From: Acidobacteriota bacterium
GTDB taxonomy: Bacteria > Acidobacteriota > Vicinamibacteria > Vicinamibacterales > CAVVIG01
Assembly (NCBI GenBank): GCA_003222395.1
Contig: QHWB01000032.1
Span: forward strand, 1 to 64,000
Direction: 5' to 3'
DNA length: 64,000 bases
Of the stretch, positions 36,073 through 45,908 are shown piece by piece. The notes under the pieces were generated by a model that saw nothing but the letters and a program-made list of their open reading frames with translations, did not search any database and was not told the DNA's origin. Within the stretch, counting starts at the first letter, position 1. Every line of letters begins with the position of its first letter. Made by a program: the position numbers and the translations under genes.

Positions 36073-37502
36073 TGGAATAGACCGTCCGTCCGGTCGGTTC
36101 CGGTAATCAACCGCACGCGCCGCTGAAACGTGACGTACGCCCACGCCCATTCGCTGAGCACGGCGACGCGATTGCGGAATCCGATCAGCCAGAAGATGTG
36201 CAGGAAGAGCCAGAACAGCCAACCGGTCCACCCCGAGATTTTGACGCCGTACACCTCGCCGACGGCCGATCCACGGCCGATCGTCGCCATGATGCCGTAG
36301 TCCCTGTAGCGGAACGGCTCCAGAGGCTCTCCGCGCATCGCGCGCAGCACGTTGCGCGACGCGTGCGCCCCTTCCTGCATGGCGACTTGTGCGACACCGG
36401 GCAGCGGCTGGCCGTCCTGTGCCAGCGCGCAGAGATCGCCAACAACGAAGATGTTGGGATGCCCGGGCACCTGCAGCGTCGGCAACGCCGGGACGCGGCC
36501 GACGCGATCGAGCGGAACGCCGAGCGACTGGCCGAGCGGCGAAGCCGCCACGCCGGCTGCCCACAGTACCGTCGCCGCGTAAAGCCGTTCTTCCACCGCC
36601 TGAGGTCCGGCTGCGGCTTTCCCGCGACCTGACTCGTGACGATCCCGGGCCCGTCGAAGATCCGGACGCCACATCACTCCCTGTTCGTCGACGTTCGTCA
36701 CGATGGAGCCCGTACGGACTTCGACGCCGAGATGCTCGAGCGCGCGCCGCGCTTCGACACGCAGCGGCTCGGGAAAGGCCGGCAGCAGGTGAGGTCCGCC
36801 TTCGACCAGCACGATGCGCGCCGATTCCGGACGGATGCGCCGGAAGTCGTGGCGCAGCGAATGGCGCGCGATCTCCGCCAGCGCGCCGGCCAGCTCCACG
36901 CCGGTCGGTCCGCCGCCGACGATGACGAATGTCAACAGACGCCGTTGTGCGTCGGGATTGACCTGCCGCTCGGCCTCTTCGAATGCGAGCAGCATCTTCC
37001 GCCGCATCACGAGCGCATCGTCGAGCGTCTTGAGGCCGGGCGCGTGCTTCTCCCATTCCGTGTGGCCGAAGTACGCGTGCGCCGCGCCGCTCGCGAGAAT
37101 CATGTAGTCGTAAGCGATCGACGCCGAGCCGTGTCCGGCTTCAGCCGGACTCGCGACGAGTACACGTCGATTCTCTGGATCGATCGCCGTGACATCGGCG
37201 AGCAGCACTTCGACGTTCTGCTGTCCGCGCAGCACCCACCGGATCGCCGACGCGATGTCGCCGGGCGAGAGCGACGCGGTCGCGACCTGATACAGCAGCG
37301 GTTGAAAGAGATGGTAGTTGTGCCGGTCGAGCAGCGTGACGCGGACCGGCGCGCCAGCGAGCGCGCGCGCCGCGTGAAGCCCGCCGAAACCGCCGCCGAC
37401 GATGACGACGCGGGGTCGGGATTCGCCGGTCGACAGGCTCGCGGCGCCCCGAGCCTGTCGAGGGGCGGGACTTGCGATTCGGGGCTCGGACGGATCCAAC
37501 AT
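36069..37502 (-). CDS. ndh: Type II NADH:quinone oxidoreductase
   Basis: The 477-residue flavoprotein has the FAD fold 'VVIVGGGFGGLHAARAL', the quinone-site region 'HLFQPLLYQVATASLSPGDI', the NADH fold 'FVIVGGGPTGVELAGALAEI' and 'NIFVVGDLCAL' followed by 'VAQVAMQEGAHASRNV'. A C-terminal amphipathic/hydrophobic helix ('GWTGWLFWLFLHIFWLIGFR') anchors it to the membrane. It passes electrons from NADH to quinone without pumping. Two repeat modules lie in its coding region: an 11-bp stem at residues about 14-24 and the CCGGCTTCAG palindrome at about 118-123 ('SPAEAGHG'). ATG 37502 is divergent from the molybdopterin gene. Confidence 0.9.
   Translation of the reverse strand: MLDPSEPRIASPAPRQARGAASLSTGESRPRVVIVGGGFGGLHAARALAGAPVRVTLLDRHNYHLFQPLLYQVATASLSPGDIASAIRWVLRGQQNVEVLLADVTAIDPENRRVLVASPAEAGHGSASIAYDYMILASGAAHAYFGHTEWEKHAPGLKTLDDALVMRRKMLLAFEEAERQVNPDAQRRLLTFVIVGGGPTGVELAGALAEIARHSLRHDFRRIRPESARIVLVEGGPHLLPAFPEPLRVEARRALEHLGVEVRTGSIVTNVDEQGVMWRPDLRRARDRHESGRGKAAAGPQAVEERLYAATVLWAAGVAASPLGQSLGVPLDRVGRVPALPTLQVPGHPNIFVVGDLCALAQDGQPLPGVAQVAMQEGAHASRNVLRAMRGEPLEPFRYRDYGIMATIGRGSAVGEVYGVKISGWTGWLFWLFLHIFWLIGFRNRVAVLSEWAWAYVTFQRRVRLITGTDRTDGLFH
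37133..37150 (+). repeat. REP-like palindrome in frame in ndh
   Basis: The 18-nt palindrome GTCCGGCT-TC-AGCCGGAC is identical in sequence, on the opposite strand, to that in allantoicase (18013-18030). It encodes 'PAEAGH' in a loop of NDH-2. Confidence 0.65.
37431..37460 (+). repeat. Inverted repeat in the 5' coding region of ndh
   Basis: An 11-bp perfect stem CGACAGGCTCG / CGAGCCTGTCG with an 8-nt loop, followed by AGGGGCGGGA. It encodes a non-conserved N-terminal extension (QARGAASLSTG) before the first Rossmann strand. Confidence 0.7.
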
Positions 37503-37524
37503 GAAAAATGCTATCGTACGCGCT

Positions 37525-39561
37525 ATGTCCTCTCGTCCCGAGCCTGTTCTCGGCGGGCCCGCCTCGGTGGTGGAGACCGCGTGTCCGCTCGATTGTCCTG
37601 ATGCGTGCAGCCTCGCGGTTACGGTCCAGCACGGAAAACTGGTGAAGATCGACGGCGGCCGCGCCAATCCGGTCACCGACGGCTACATCTGCGCGAAGGT
37701 GCGCAAGTTCGGCGATCGCGTGTACGGGCCCGATCGCCTGCTGTACCCGGCCGTCCGCATAGGACGGAAAGGCGACGGGCGATTCAAGCGCGTGCCGTGG
37801 GACGAGGCGCTCGAGTTGGTCGCCGAAAGGTTTCAGCGCGCGAAAGCGGAAGCTGGCGGCGAGTCGATCCTTCCGTATTCCTACGGCGGATCGAACGGGC
37901 TGCTGACGCAGGACAATCTCGATGCGCAGCTGTGGCGCCGCTTCGGCACGTCGCGGCTCGCGCGGACGGTGTGCGCGGCGCCGACCGGCGCGGCGAACCA
38001 GGCGCTCTACGGCAAGATGCCGTCGGTGGTGTATCAGGACTATCCCGAAGCACAGCTGATCATTCTGTGGGGCGTGAATCCCGGCGCGTCCGGCATCCAC
38101 CTCGTGCCGTACGTCCGCGAAGCGCAGGCACGCGGCGCGAAGCTCGTCGTGGTCGACCCGCGATCGACGCAGGTCGCACGATCGGCCGATGTTCATCTGG
38201 CCGTCAACGTCGGCACCGACGTCGTCGTCGCCCTTGCGATTCACAGGTACTTGTTCGCGAACGGCCACGCCGACGAAGCGTTCCTGCGCGATCACGCGCA
38301 CAACGCCGACAAGCTGCGCGAGCGCGCGGAGCGGTGGACGATCGAGGAAGCCGCGCGCGTCGCCGGCATCGACGCGTCGGCGCTCGAGCGCGTCGCGCGG
38401 TTGTACGCGGAGAGCTCGCCTGCGCTCATTCGATGCGGCTGGGGCCTCGAGCGGAACCGGAACGGCGGCAACGCGGCGCTGTCGATTCTGGCGCTGCCGG
38501 CGGTCGGCGGAAAATTCGGCGTCCGCGGCGGCGGCTACTCGATGAGCAACTCGGCGTCTTGGAACATCGAGCGCAGCTGGATCGGCACTCCGGAGCCGGA
38601 TACCCGACTCGTCAACATGAACCACCTCGGCCGCGCGCTGACGGAATACGACGACCCGCCGATCAACGTGCTGTTCGTCTACAACTGCAACCCGGCCGCG
38701 ACGGTGCCGGATCAGCACCGCGTGCTGAAAGGACTCGAGCGCGAAGACCTCTTCACGGTCGTGTTCGAACAGGTGATGACCGACACGGCGATGTACGCGG
38801 ACGTCGTGCTACCCGCGACGACGTTCCTCGAAGGTTACGATTTCGCGAAGGCGTACGGGCCGATCAACCTCGAGCTGGGACGGCCGGTCATCGACGCCGT
38901 CGGCGAAGCGCGGTCGAACGCGGACGTATTCGGCGAGCTCTGCTCGCGCCTCGATCTGCGGAAAGACGACGAGCCGACAGGGGAGCTCGATCTGATGGTC
39001 CACGTGCTCGACCATCTGCCCGGAACCATCGGCAGCGACCTGCGCGCCGGCACGCAGACCGCGCCGCCGTTCGGGGTCGCGCCGGTGCAGTTCGTCGACG
39101 TGTTCCCGAATACGCCGGATCGGAAAGTCGATCTGTTTCCGGCGGATCTGGAGGCCGGCGCTCCAATCGGGTTGTATCGCTTCCAGCCGGATCCGGCGAC
39201 AGAGCGCTATCCGCTGGCGCTCATCTCGCCGGCGAGCGAGCGAACGATCAGCTCGACGCTCGCCGAGCTGCCGCGTCCCGACGTCAAGCTGACGATGCAT
39301 CCGGCCGACGCGACGACGCGCGGATTGGCGGACGGCGATCTCGTGCGGGTGTTCAACGACCTCGGCGAGGTTCACTGTCCACTCACCGTCGTTCCGTCGA
39401 TTCGTCAGGGGATCGTGTCGCTTCCCAAGGGCATCTGGCGCCGCAGCACTCGCAACAACACGACCGGCACCGCGCTCGTGTCCGACGCGCTCACCGACAT
39501 CGGCGGCGGCGCGTGCTTCAACGACGCACGCGTCCAGGTGACGTCGCTCGCGACGGCGTAA
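37525..39561 (+). CDS. Molybdopterin oxidoreductase, formate dehydrogenase/DMSO reductase family
   Basis: The 678-residue cytoplasmic protein begins with a 4Fe-4S motif 'CPLDCPDACSLAV' and the fourth Cys in 'DGYICAKV', followed by the MGD-binding domains ('ILWGVNPGASGIHLVPYV', 'VVDPRSTQVARSADVHLAVN') and a C-terminal Molydop_binding domain ('LTMHPADATTRGLADGDLVR'). The position equivalent to the Mo ligand appears as Cys in 'RTVCAAPTGAANQAL' (codon TGC, not TGA). The substrate is unknown; no small subunits are adjacent. ATG 37525 is preferred; an ATG at 37501 would overlap the divergent ndh start. The 22 nt between is too small for two full promoters. Confidence 0.87.
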   Translation: MSSRPEPVLGGPASVVETACPLDCPDACSLAVTVQHGKLVKIDGGRANPVTDGYICAKVRKFGDRVYGPDRLLYPAVRIGRKGDGRFKRVPWDEALELVAERFQRAKAEAGGESILPYSYGGSNGLLTQDNLDAQLWRRFGTSRLARTVCAAPTGAANQALYGKMPSVVYQDYPEAQLIILWGVNPGASGIHLVPYVREAQARGAKLVVVDPRSTQVARSADVHLAVNVGTDVVVALAIHRYLFANGHADEAFLRDHAHNADKLRERAERWTIEEAARVAGIDASALERVARLYAESSPALIRCGWGLERNRNGGNAALSILALPAVGGKFGVRGGGYSMSNSASWNIERSWIGTPEPDTRLVNMNHLGRALTEYDDPPINVLFVYNCNPAATVPDQHRVLKGLEREDLFTVVFEQVMTDTAMYADVVLPATTFLEGYDFAKAYGPINLELGRPVIDAVGEARSNADVFGELCSRLDLRKDDEPTGELDLMVHVLDHLPGTIGSDLRAGTQTAPPFGVAPVQFVDVFPNTPDRKVDLFPADLEAGAPIGLYRFQPDPATERYPLALISPASERTISSTLAELPRPDVKLTMHPADATTRGLADGDLVRVFNDLGEVHCPLTVVPSIRQGIVSLPKGIWRRSTRNNTTGTALVSDALTDIGGGACFNDARVQVTSLATA

Positions 39562-39574
39562 TGTCCGTGTCGAT

Positions 39575-42500
39575 CTAATAGTTGAAGAAGAACAACAGGT
39601 CCGCGCCGCTCCCCTGCAGCCGCTGGAACAGCTGCTGCTGCGTCGACGAGCCCTGCAGCACGTTGGTGCGGAGGCGCAGCCACTTCGTCAGCTCGTATTC
39701 GAGGATGATGTTGGTCTGGCTCGCGTCGCCGATTCCCTGTTCCACCTTCACGTACAGATTCTCGCCGACCTGCTGACCGATCGCGACGTTCGGGCCGCCG
39801 CCGTTCTCCGGCGCGAGGTTGATCTCGAACGTGTCGAGGTTCAGCGCGTTGCCGATCGACTTCGCGATTTGTCCGGTCGCCGCGCCCGCCGCCATCGCTT
39901 CGGCCCGCTGCGCGAGCGAAATCTGCTGTCCTTCACCCAGCGAGTTGACCGGCTGGTTGAAGACGATGAGCGAGAGGATGTCGGCCTGCTCGAGCGGCGG
40001 GTTGCTGCTCAGCACGATCTCCGGCTGCTTCAGCGTGCCGCGCACGTTGACGTTCGCCGTCACCGCCTGGATGACGCGCTCCGTCCTGATATCGAGCGCC
40101 GGGTTGAGATCGTCGAGCCCCTGGAACCGCACGGCGCCGTCGCGGAGGATCGTGAAGCGGCGCCCCTGGAAATCGTAGTAGCCGCGGATGGTCCGCACCG
40201 GGCCGACGACGCGAATCTGATCCCACGGCACCTTCGTCACCCAGAGATCGCCGCCGACCGTGATGTTCAGCGCGCCGAGACTGAGCGGCGCGCCGGGCGC
40301 GCGGAGGTCGCTCGCCTTGATGACGAGGTCGTCGGGAACCGTGAGGTGCAGGTCGACCTGGAGCGCGTCGAACGCGCTCGGATTCGCCGTCTGACCCTGA
40401 TTGTCGGCCGCGCCCGTTTCGAACTCGGTCGCCTGCGTCGCGTACGCAGATGTGCCCGTCTGCGCGAGGATGGGATCGAGATTGATTCGGCCGGTCGTCA
40501 CGCCGAGCGCGCCTTCGATGCGCGGCGCCGCAAGATCGCCCGTCAACTGCATATCGCTGTTGATCCGGACGTTCCCCATGTCGTTGTCGATCACTTTGAA
40601 GTCGTCGGCCCTCACGGCAATCGACACGCCGCCGACCTTCAGCTCGTTCATCGCGAGATCGCCGGTGAGCGTCAGCGGCTTGCGCTGGTTGTCGAGGATC
40701 CGGATCTGATCGATGTGCACGCGATCGGGCCTCAACTCGACGCGGCCGTCGAGATCGGTGTAGTCGACGCCGGTCGGTTCGACTTTGAACGACGCGTTCT
40801 GAACGGCGATCGTTCCGTCCGGATTCGGAGCGGCCGCGGTTCCAGTCACCGTGACGTGCGCTTCGAGCGTCCCCTTGACGTTGGTCAGCGCGGTCGTGAA
40901 TCCCTGCACGAGGCCGAGATCGATCGGGCTGCTGTCGACGTGCAGATCGACTTTCTCGTTCGACTTGGCCGCCGTCCCGTTGAACAGCGCGACCGGCGCC
41001 GTCCCCTTCGCCTCGAGCCACATCGTCGGGTTCTGCTGGAGACGCGCGTCGAGAGCGACGGTGTCGCCGGTGTACTTCACCGTGCCTTTCAGCGAGTCGT
41101 ACTTGAACTGGCGGAAGCCGCCCTGGCTGACCTCGAAGTTCGCGTCGACGTGCAAATCGTCCTTCGATCCGGTGATCGTGCTCGACGCGTTCAGCCGTCC
41201 CGACAGCTGCGGCGGACGCAGCATCAGCGCGTCGAAGGTGGCGACGTCGATGTTGTTCAACGTGACCTTGAGCTCGTCGCCGGGCTTGCCGAACGTGCCA
41301 TCCGCGGCGATCTGCTGATCGCCGCCGGCGCCGCTCATCAGCCGCAGATCTTTCACCTCAACCGCGTTGTCGCCGTAGCGGATCGCGGGCTGCGCACCGG
41401 GCGCCAGCTGCCACGACACGCCCTGCGACTGCAGACCGAGACTGCGGAGGTGAACCTCCTGATGGTCCGGATGGAGCGTCACGCCGCCGGCCAGCGCGAG
41501 CGTCCGCTGCGGCTGTCTGGCATTGATGTCGAAGTCGACGTTCTTCTGATGGTAGTTGGTCTTCGCCTGCAGCTCGTTGATGTTCTGGCCGCCGATCGTC
41601 ACGAAAGTCGCGTGTGTGTCCGCATCGACCGAGGCGTCCGCGGCCTGCAGCTCCGGAACCTTCGCCGTGAAATCGGTCGACATCGTCAGCGCGCCGTTCT
41701 GCTGGTACTTGAGGCCGTCGCCCGTGATGTTGCCCGACGCCTGCAGCTCGCGGCGATTCCCCGTCACGGTTGCGTCGATTTTCGCGATGCCCGTCAGTGG
41801 CTGATCGACCAGCTTGCCGATCGTTTCGAGGCTCGGGCTGTCGGCGTGCAGCTTGAAGCTGGACTGGCCGCTGTCGTTCAGCGCGAGCGTGCCGCTTCCG
41901 CTGACGTTGAGATCGCGTCCGACGATCTCGAGCGCGCGGATGTCGCCCGTGGAGTTGTGGTAATCGCCGTCGATATTGGCGCGCGCGATCTCCAGGCCGC
42001 CGAGGTCGGACGGATCGAGGTGAATCTTCGCCGACCCTTCGACGCTGTCGGCGGTCACGCCCTGCGACATGTTGGCGAGGGTCGCGTCGACGTTCAGCGA
42101 CCCGCCGACGGTGCCTTTCATCTTCGCGTTGCCGCTCGCCATCGCGGGATCGAAGTCCGCAAACGACCCGCTCGCCGTGACATGCGCCGTATCGTCGGCG
42201 ACGTTCGCTGTGAAGTCGAGCCCAGGGATCCGGCCTCCCATCAACGTCGTATCGCTGATCGTCCCGCTGGCGTCGACGTTCATCTCCTTCGGCGTCGTCC
42301 CGCGCCCTTTGGCGATCAGATGGGCATTGATGTCGCTCTTGTAGCGATCGTCCGCCAGCGCCTTCACGTTGAACTGCTCGCCGACGCGCTGCAGATCCAG
42401 ATTCGCGACGGACGCATCGGCGTCGTATGCGATGTCGCTGCCGTTGACCGTCGCGCTGACGCGGCTGTCGGCCGCGATCGTCGCGCCGGCAACGGTCGAC

Positions 42501-43954
42501 GGCGCGAAGCGCAGATCGACCTTCACGTTCCGCTGTTCGGGACGAGCGATGTCTGCGGTGCCGGCCGCGTGATACGCCGCGTTCACGTTCGTTTCAGCCG
42601 GCGGGATCTTCAGCTCGCGCGGCATGCGTCGGAGGTCGACGTTGCGCAGCTGACCGTTGACGTCGAACGCGATCGGCTTGGTCTTGGGATTCTTGTCGCC
42701 GAAATCGGGCAGCGTTACCCGTCCGCTCGCCGTCGCACTCGCGCCGTACGCGGCGGCCTTCGCGGTCAGTGCGACGCGCCGGCCGTCGATCTGCGCTTTG
42801 GCGTCGAGGGGACCGGCTGTATAACCTGCCGCGACGATGCGCGGCGAGTCGAGCGCGAGCCCGCCGCGCAGTGAATTCAGATCCGAGAACGATTGGGCGT
42901 GCAGGTCGACGTGGGCGTTCGCGGTGATGTCGCTCTTCTGTTTCGGGTCGTTGAGAATCTGCGACAGGTCGATATGCCGCACCGAGAGATCGCCCTGCAC
43001 CGACTGGCCCGGCTCGAGGATGTCGGCCACGATGTTGCCCAGCGCATTGCCGGCCGACGACCGCACGTTCATGTTCACGCCGAGCCGATCGAACGGTCCG
43101 TTCAGCTTGATCTCGAACGCCGGCTGCAGGTTCACGCCGGCAAGCGCCGGCACGAGCCGCGCGATTTCCGGAATCGACAGCTTGTCGGACGAGATCTGCA
43201 GGTTCAGGTTCGGCTCCGTCAGGTAGTTCTGCACGGCGCCATCGACCGACAGCGACGTTTCGGCCGTCCGGAGCGCCAGCTTCTCGATGTGCACCGCGTC
43301 GTCGTGCACCGCCACGCCGCCCGACAGCGCGTTCAGCGCGATCGACGGCTCCGAGCCGCGGAACGACACATGCGTGATTTCAATCGAGTACCGAACGGGC
43401 TCGTACTTGAACGACAGCTTCGCGTCGACGTGATCGAACCGCTTCGGCACTTCGACGCCGCTCGTCCCGACCGGTCCGTCGACGACCACCGAGCCGTCGC
43501 TGATGCCAATCTCTTCGATCGAGATCGGTCTGCCCGGCCCCTGTCGCTCGGCCTCCTGCGCCTGCTTCTTCACCAGCCGGCTCAACTCCCACGTGTCGCC
43601 TTCGCGCCGCAGGTAGATGACCGGCTTGTCCAGCCGAATCTCGTCGACCGACAGCCCTTTCGAGATGAACTCGAACACGTTGTAGTTGAGGCCGAGGTCC
43701 TTGACGGCCACGACCTGGCTGCCGTTCATCGAGACGCCGATGTTCTCCATCTCGACGCCGGAGAACAGATTCCCGGCGAGCCGTTCGATCGACACCGTGC
43801 CGTTCAGATACAGATTCGCCTCGCGGACGATGTAGCCGCGCAGCCAGTTCTTGAACCACGCGGTCTGCGACACGATGACGGCCGCGGCCGCCGCGCCGAT
43901 GACGAGCGTGAGCACGATGACGAGCACGTGAACGAGGCGCTTGACGATCCGCAT
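39575..43954 (-). CDS. tamB: TamB-like translocation/assembly module (AsmA/DUF490 family)
   Basis: The 1459-residue protein has an N-terminal signal anchor (MRIVKRLVHVLVIVLTLVIG), a very long beta-rich body of AsmA/TamB-type repeats, and the C-terminal DUF490 domain with 'GGDLWVTKVPWDQIRVVGPV', 'RGYYDFQGRRFTILRDGAVR' and 'ILSLIVFNQPVNSLGEGQQI', ending in 'LFFFNY'. TamB spans the periplasm with the Omp85 protein TamA and serves outer-membrane protein and phospholipid traffic. ATG 43954 shares a base with the tamA stop (TGATG), so tamA-tamB is translationally coupled. Confidence 0.92.
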   Translation of the reverse strand: MRIVKRLVHVLVIVLTLVIGAAAAAVIVSQTAWFKNWLRGYIVREANLYLNGTVSIERLAGNLFSGVEMENIGVSMNGSQVVAVKDLGLNYNVFEFISKGLSVDEIRLDKPVIYLRREGDTWELSRLVKKQAQEAERQGPGRPISIEEIGISDGSVVVDGPVGTSGVEVPKRFDHVDAKLSFKYEPVRYSIEITHVSFRGSEPSIALNALSGGVAVHDDAVHIEKLALRTAETSLSVDGAVQNYLTEPNLNLQISSDKLSIPEIARLVPALAGVNLQPAFEIKLNGPFDRLGVNMNVRSSAGNALGNIVADILEPGQSVQGDLSVRHIDLSQILNDPKQKSDITANAHVDLHAQSFSDLNSLRGGLALDSPRIVAAGYTAGPLDAKAQIDGRRVALTAKAAAYGASATASGRVTLPDFGDKNPKTKPIAFDVNGQLRNVDLRRMPRELKIPPAETNVNAAYHAAGTADIARPEQRNVKVDLRFAPSTVAGATIAADSRVSATVNGSDIAYDADASVANLDLQRVGEQFNVKALADDRYKSDINAHLIAKGRGTTPKEMNVDASGTISDTTLMGGRIPGLDFTANVADDTAHVTASGSFADFDPAMASGNAKMKGTVGGSLNVDATLANMSQGVTADSVEGSAKIHLDPSDLGGLEIARANIDGDYHNSTGDIRALEIVGRDLNVSGSGTLALNDSGQSSFKLHADSPSLETIGKLVDQPLTGIAKIDATVTGNRRELQASGNITGDGLKYQQNGALTMSTDFTAKVPELQAADASVDADTHATFVTIGGQNINELQAKTNYHQKNVDFDINARQPQRTLALAGGVTLHPDHQEVHLRSLGLQSQGVSWQLAPGAQPAIRYGDNAVEVKDLRLMSGAGGDQQIAADGTFGKPGDELKVTLNNIDVATFDALMLRPPQLSGRLNASSTITGSKDDLHVDANFEVSQGGFRQFKYDSLKGTVKYTGDTVALDARLQQNPTMWLEAKGTAPVALFNGTAAKSNEKVDLHVDSSPIDLGLVQGFTTALTNVKGTLEAHVTVTGTAAAPNPDGTIAVQNASFKVEPTGVDYTDLDGRVELRPDRVHIDQIRILDNQRKPLTLTGDLAMNELKVGGVSIAVRADDFKVIDNDMGNVRINSDMQLTGDLAAPRIEGALGVTTGRINLDPILAQTGTSAYATQATEFETGAADNQGQTANPSAFDALQVDLHLTVPDDLVIKASDLRAPGAPLSLGALNITVGGDLWVTKVPWDQIRVVGPVRTIRGYYDFQGRRFTILRDGAVRFQGLDDLNPALDIRTERVIQAVTANVNVRGTLKQPEIVLSSNPPLEQADILSLIVFNQPVNSLGEGQQISLAQRAEAMAAGAATGQIAKSIGNALNLDTFEINLAPENGGGPNVAIGQQVGENLYVKVEQGIGDASQTNIILEYELTKWLRLRTNVLQGSSTQQQLFQRLQGSGADLLFFFNY

Positions 43955-45819
43955 CAGAATGCCTGCCCGATGGAAAAGTGGATGCGCCAGCGGCGGCTTT
44001 GCGGCTGTCCGTTGACGAGCAGACCCGGAATCGGATTGAGCTGGTAGCCGACGTCGAACCGGATCGGACCGATCGGCGTCTGGTAACGGAGTCCCGGGCC
44101 GACGGCGTAGCGCAGATCGCGAAGGCTGTAGCCCATCGAATCGAGCCACACGTTGCCGCCGTCGAGGAACAGCACGCCGCCAAAGTTGCCGCTGATGATC
44201 GCGCGCAGCTCCTCGCTGAACGCGATCATGCTGTCGCCGCCAATCGGCAGGCCCGACGCGCTGAGGGGGCTGACCTCATAGCGGCCCCATCCGCGGATGC
44301 TCGTCGCGCCGCCGAGGAAGTACCTCTTCGAGAACGGAATGTTCGTCTGATCGTTGGCCGTCGGTCTGATGTTGCCGACCTGAAGTCGACTCGCCAGCAC
44401 GAGCGAATTGCCGCTGAGCGGCAGGTAATGCCGTCCGTCCGCCGACACCGCGTAGTAGCTGAACGAGCCTGGCACGATGCGTCCCGCCTGCTCGGTGTGG
44501 AACGCCAGCTGGTAGCCGCGGTGCGAGTTCAGCACGTTGTCGGCCGTCGAGTGCTGAAAGTCGAAGGAAAGGGCGTTGAGCGTGCCGTTCTGCTGGCCGG
44601 TCGTCGGATCGAGGCCGAGCGAGATCAGATCTTTCCGCAGCGTCTGGTCCAGCAGGACATCTGGGGCAATCGAGCTTCGGTTGTGCTCCGTCAGCATCGA
44701 GGCGGCCCACGACGTCTTTTCGCTGTTGCGATGCGTCAGCGTCGCTTTCGCGCCCACCACGACCGACTGATACGCCGGCGTGAACGTGTACCAGTCCTGT
44801 CCTTCGCCGCTCAGCGTGAAATGCGGCCGATAGAAGTACGGCTGATGAAAGTCGAGCCGGATGCCGCGATCGAGCGATGAGTAGCGCACGTGCGCGCCGG
44901 CCGATCGCGCGCCGCCGAGAAAGTTCAGGTGGTGATACTCGGCGTCGACGCGCGCCTTCTCTTCCGTCCCGTACCCGACACCGAAGTTGACGCGCTGATG
45001 CTTGCCTTCAGCGACCGTCACCTTCATCGGTACTTCGGTCGGCTGCGCCTCCGGATTCACCGGCTCGATGTTCGCGAACTGGAACAGCTCGAGCCCGTAC
45101 AGCCGCCGCTGCGAGTCCTGCACGATGCTGCGGCGATAGAGATCGCCTTGCTTGAAGGTCAGCTCGCGCTCGATGATGTGGTCGCTGACGGTCTTGTTGC
45201 CGACGATCTCGACCGAGGCGAAGTGCGCCAGCTTGCCCGGGTTCGCGTTGAACGTGAGAACCGCCTCCTTGTCGCTCGCGCCTTTCTGCTCGTCGGTCGC
45301 GACCTTCGCATACGGGTAGCCGTGATCCTTCAGCTCGTTCAGCGCCATCTCGTGCGCCGTCACCACGAGCTGCCGATCGCGCGGCGCGCCGACCTTCAGC
45401 GGCACCTGCGACTGCAGCTGTTTGAGATGATCGGCGGGGATGACGTCGAAGCCGACGTACTGGATGCCGGCGACCTTGACCGGTTCCCCTTCGGCAATCG
45501 TCAGCGTGATGTCGACTTGATCCTGCTTGTCGTTCAGCTTCACGTCGAAGCCGGTCACGCGGGCGTCGGGATAGCCGCGGTCGCTGTAGAAAGCCTGAAT
45601 CCGTTTCAGATCGGCGTCGAACCGCGAGCGGTCGAAGTAGGCCTTCTTCCCCCAAGGAATCTTCGAGCTCTGGCGCGTGGCGAGTGCGTCGCGCAGGCGC
45701 CCCGCATCAACGGCTTTGACGCCGTTGAACTTCAGGCTGTGCACCTTGATGGTGCCCTCTTCTTTACAGGCGGAAGCGAAGGCCGCGGCGATGATCAGAA
45801 CGAGAACTGAACCGCGCAT
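43954..45819 (-). CDS. tamA: Omp85-family outer-membrane assembly protein (TamA/BamA-like)
   Basis: The 621-residue protein has a signal peptide ending at a possible lipobox (FASACKEEG), then POTRA domains ('IKVHSLKFNGVKAVDAGRL', 'VKVAGIQYVGFDVIPADHL', 'FASVEIVGNKTVSDHIIERE') and the 16-strand barrel with 'FLGGATSIRGWGRYEVSPL' (the conserved RGF/RGW loop motif) and 'FLDGGNVW'. It ends in Phe (HFSIGQAF), the outer-membrane targeting signal. With tamB downstream, TamA is the better name. A Cys-lipidated Omp85 would be unusual; the Cys may simply be part of an ordinary signal. Confidence 0.9.
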   Translation of the reverse strand: MRGSVLVLIIAAAFASACKEEGTIKVHSLKFNGVKAVDAGRLRDALATRQSSKIPWGKKAYFDRSRFDADLKRIQAFYSDRGYPDARVTGFDVKLNDKQDQVDITLTIAEGEPVKVAGIQYVGFDVIPADHLKQLQSQVPLKVGAPRDRQLVVTAHEMALNELKDHGYPYAKVATDEQKGASDKEAVLTFNANPGKLAHFASVEIVGNKTVSDHIIERELTFKQGDLYRRSIVQDSQRRLYGLELFQFANIEPVNPEAQPTEVPMKVTVAEGKHQRVNFGVGYGTEEKARVDAEYHHLNFLGGARSAGAHVRYSSLDRGIRLDFHQPYFYRPHFTLSGEGQDWYTFTPAYQSVVVGAKATLTHRNSEKTSWAASMLTEHNRSSIAPDVLLDQTLRKDLISLGLDPTTGQQNGTLNALSFDFQHSTADNVLNSHRGYQLAFHTEQAGRIVPGSFSYYAVSADGRHYLPLSGNSLVLASRLQVGNIRPTANDQTNIPFSKRYFLGGATSIRGWGRYEVSPLSASGLPIGGDSMIAFSEELRAIISGNFGGVLFLDGGNVWLDSMGYSLRDLRYAVGPGLRYQTPIGPIRFDVGYQLNPIPGLLVNGQPQSRRWRIHFSIGQAF

Positions 45820-45838
45820 GGTTGTCCTGAGACAACCA
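45819..45838 (-). promoter_or_regulatory. Hairpin abutting the tamA start codon
   Basis: An 8-bp perfect inverted repeat TGGTTGTC-CTGA-GACAACCA reaches into the first base of the tamA ATG (45817-45819). On the mRNA it would place the start codon at the foot of a short stem. It might be an operator or a translation control hairpin. No Shine-Dalgarno is obvious outside it. Confidence 0.4.
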
Positions 45839-45908
45839 TAACGCGTGCCACGAATCGACGGGCTTGGATCGAGGCAGGAAGCGCGGGGATGGGTTCCTGT
45901 CCTAACTT

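Noticed and set aside
37984-38010. Selenocysteine at the Mo ligand of the molybdopterin oxidoreductase
   Set aside because: The codon in 'TVCAAPTG' is TGC, a plain Cys; no TGA is present in frame.
39869-42874. A 1001-codon open frame on the plus strand opposite tamB
   Set aside because: It is an antisense frame of a high-GC gene, rich in Arg/His/Val with no domains; tamB on the other strand has clear family features and coupling to tamA.
43954-45819. Calling this gene BamA
   Set aside because: The direct overlap with tamB and the moderate number of POTRA domains fit TamA better, although both are Omp85 proteins.
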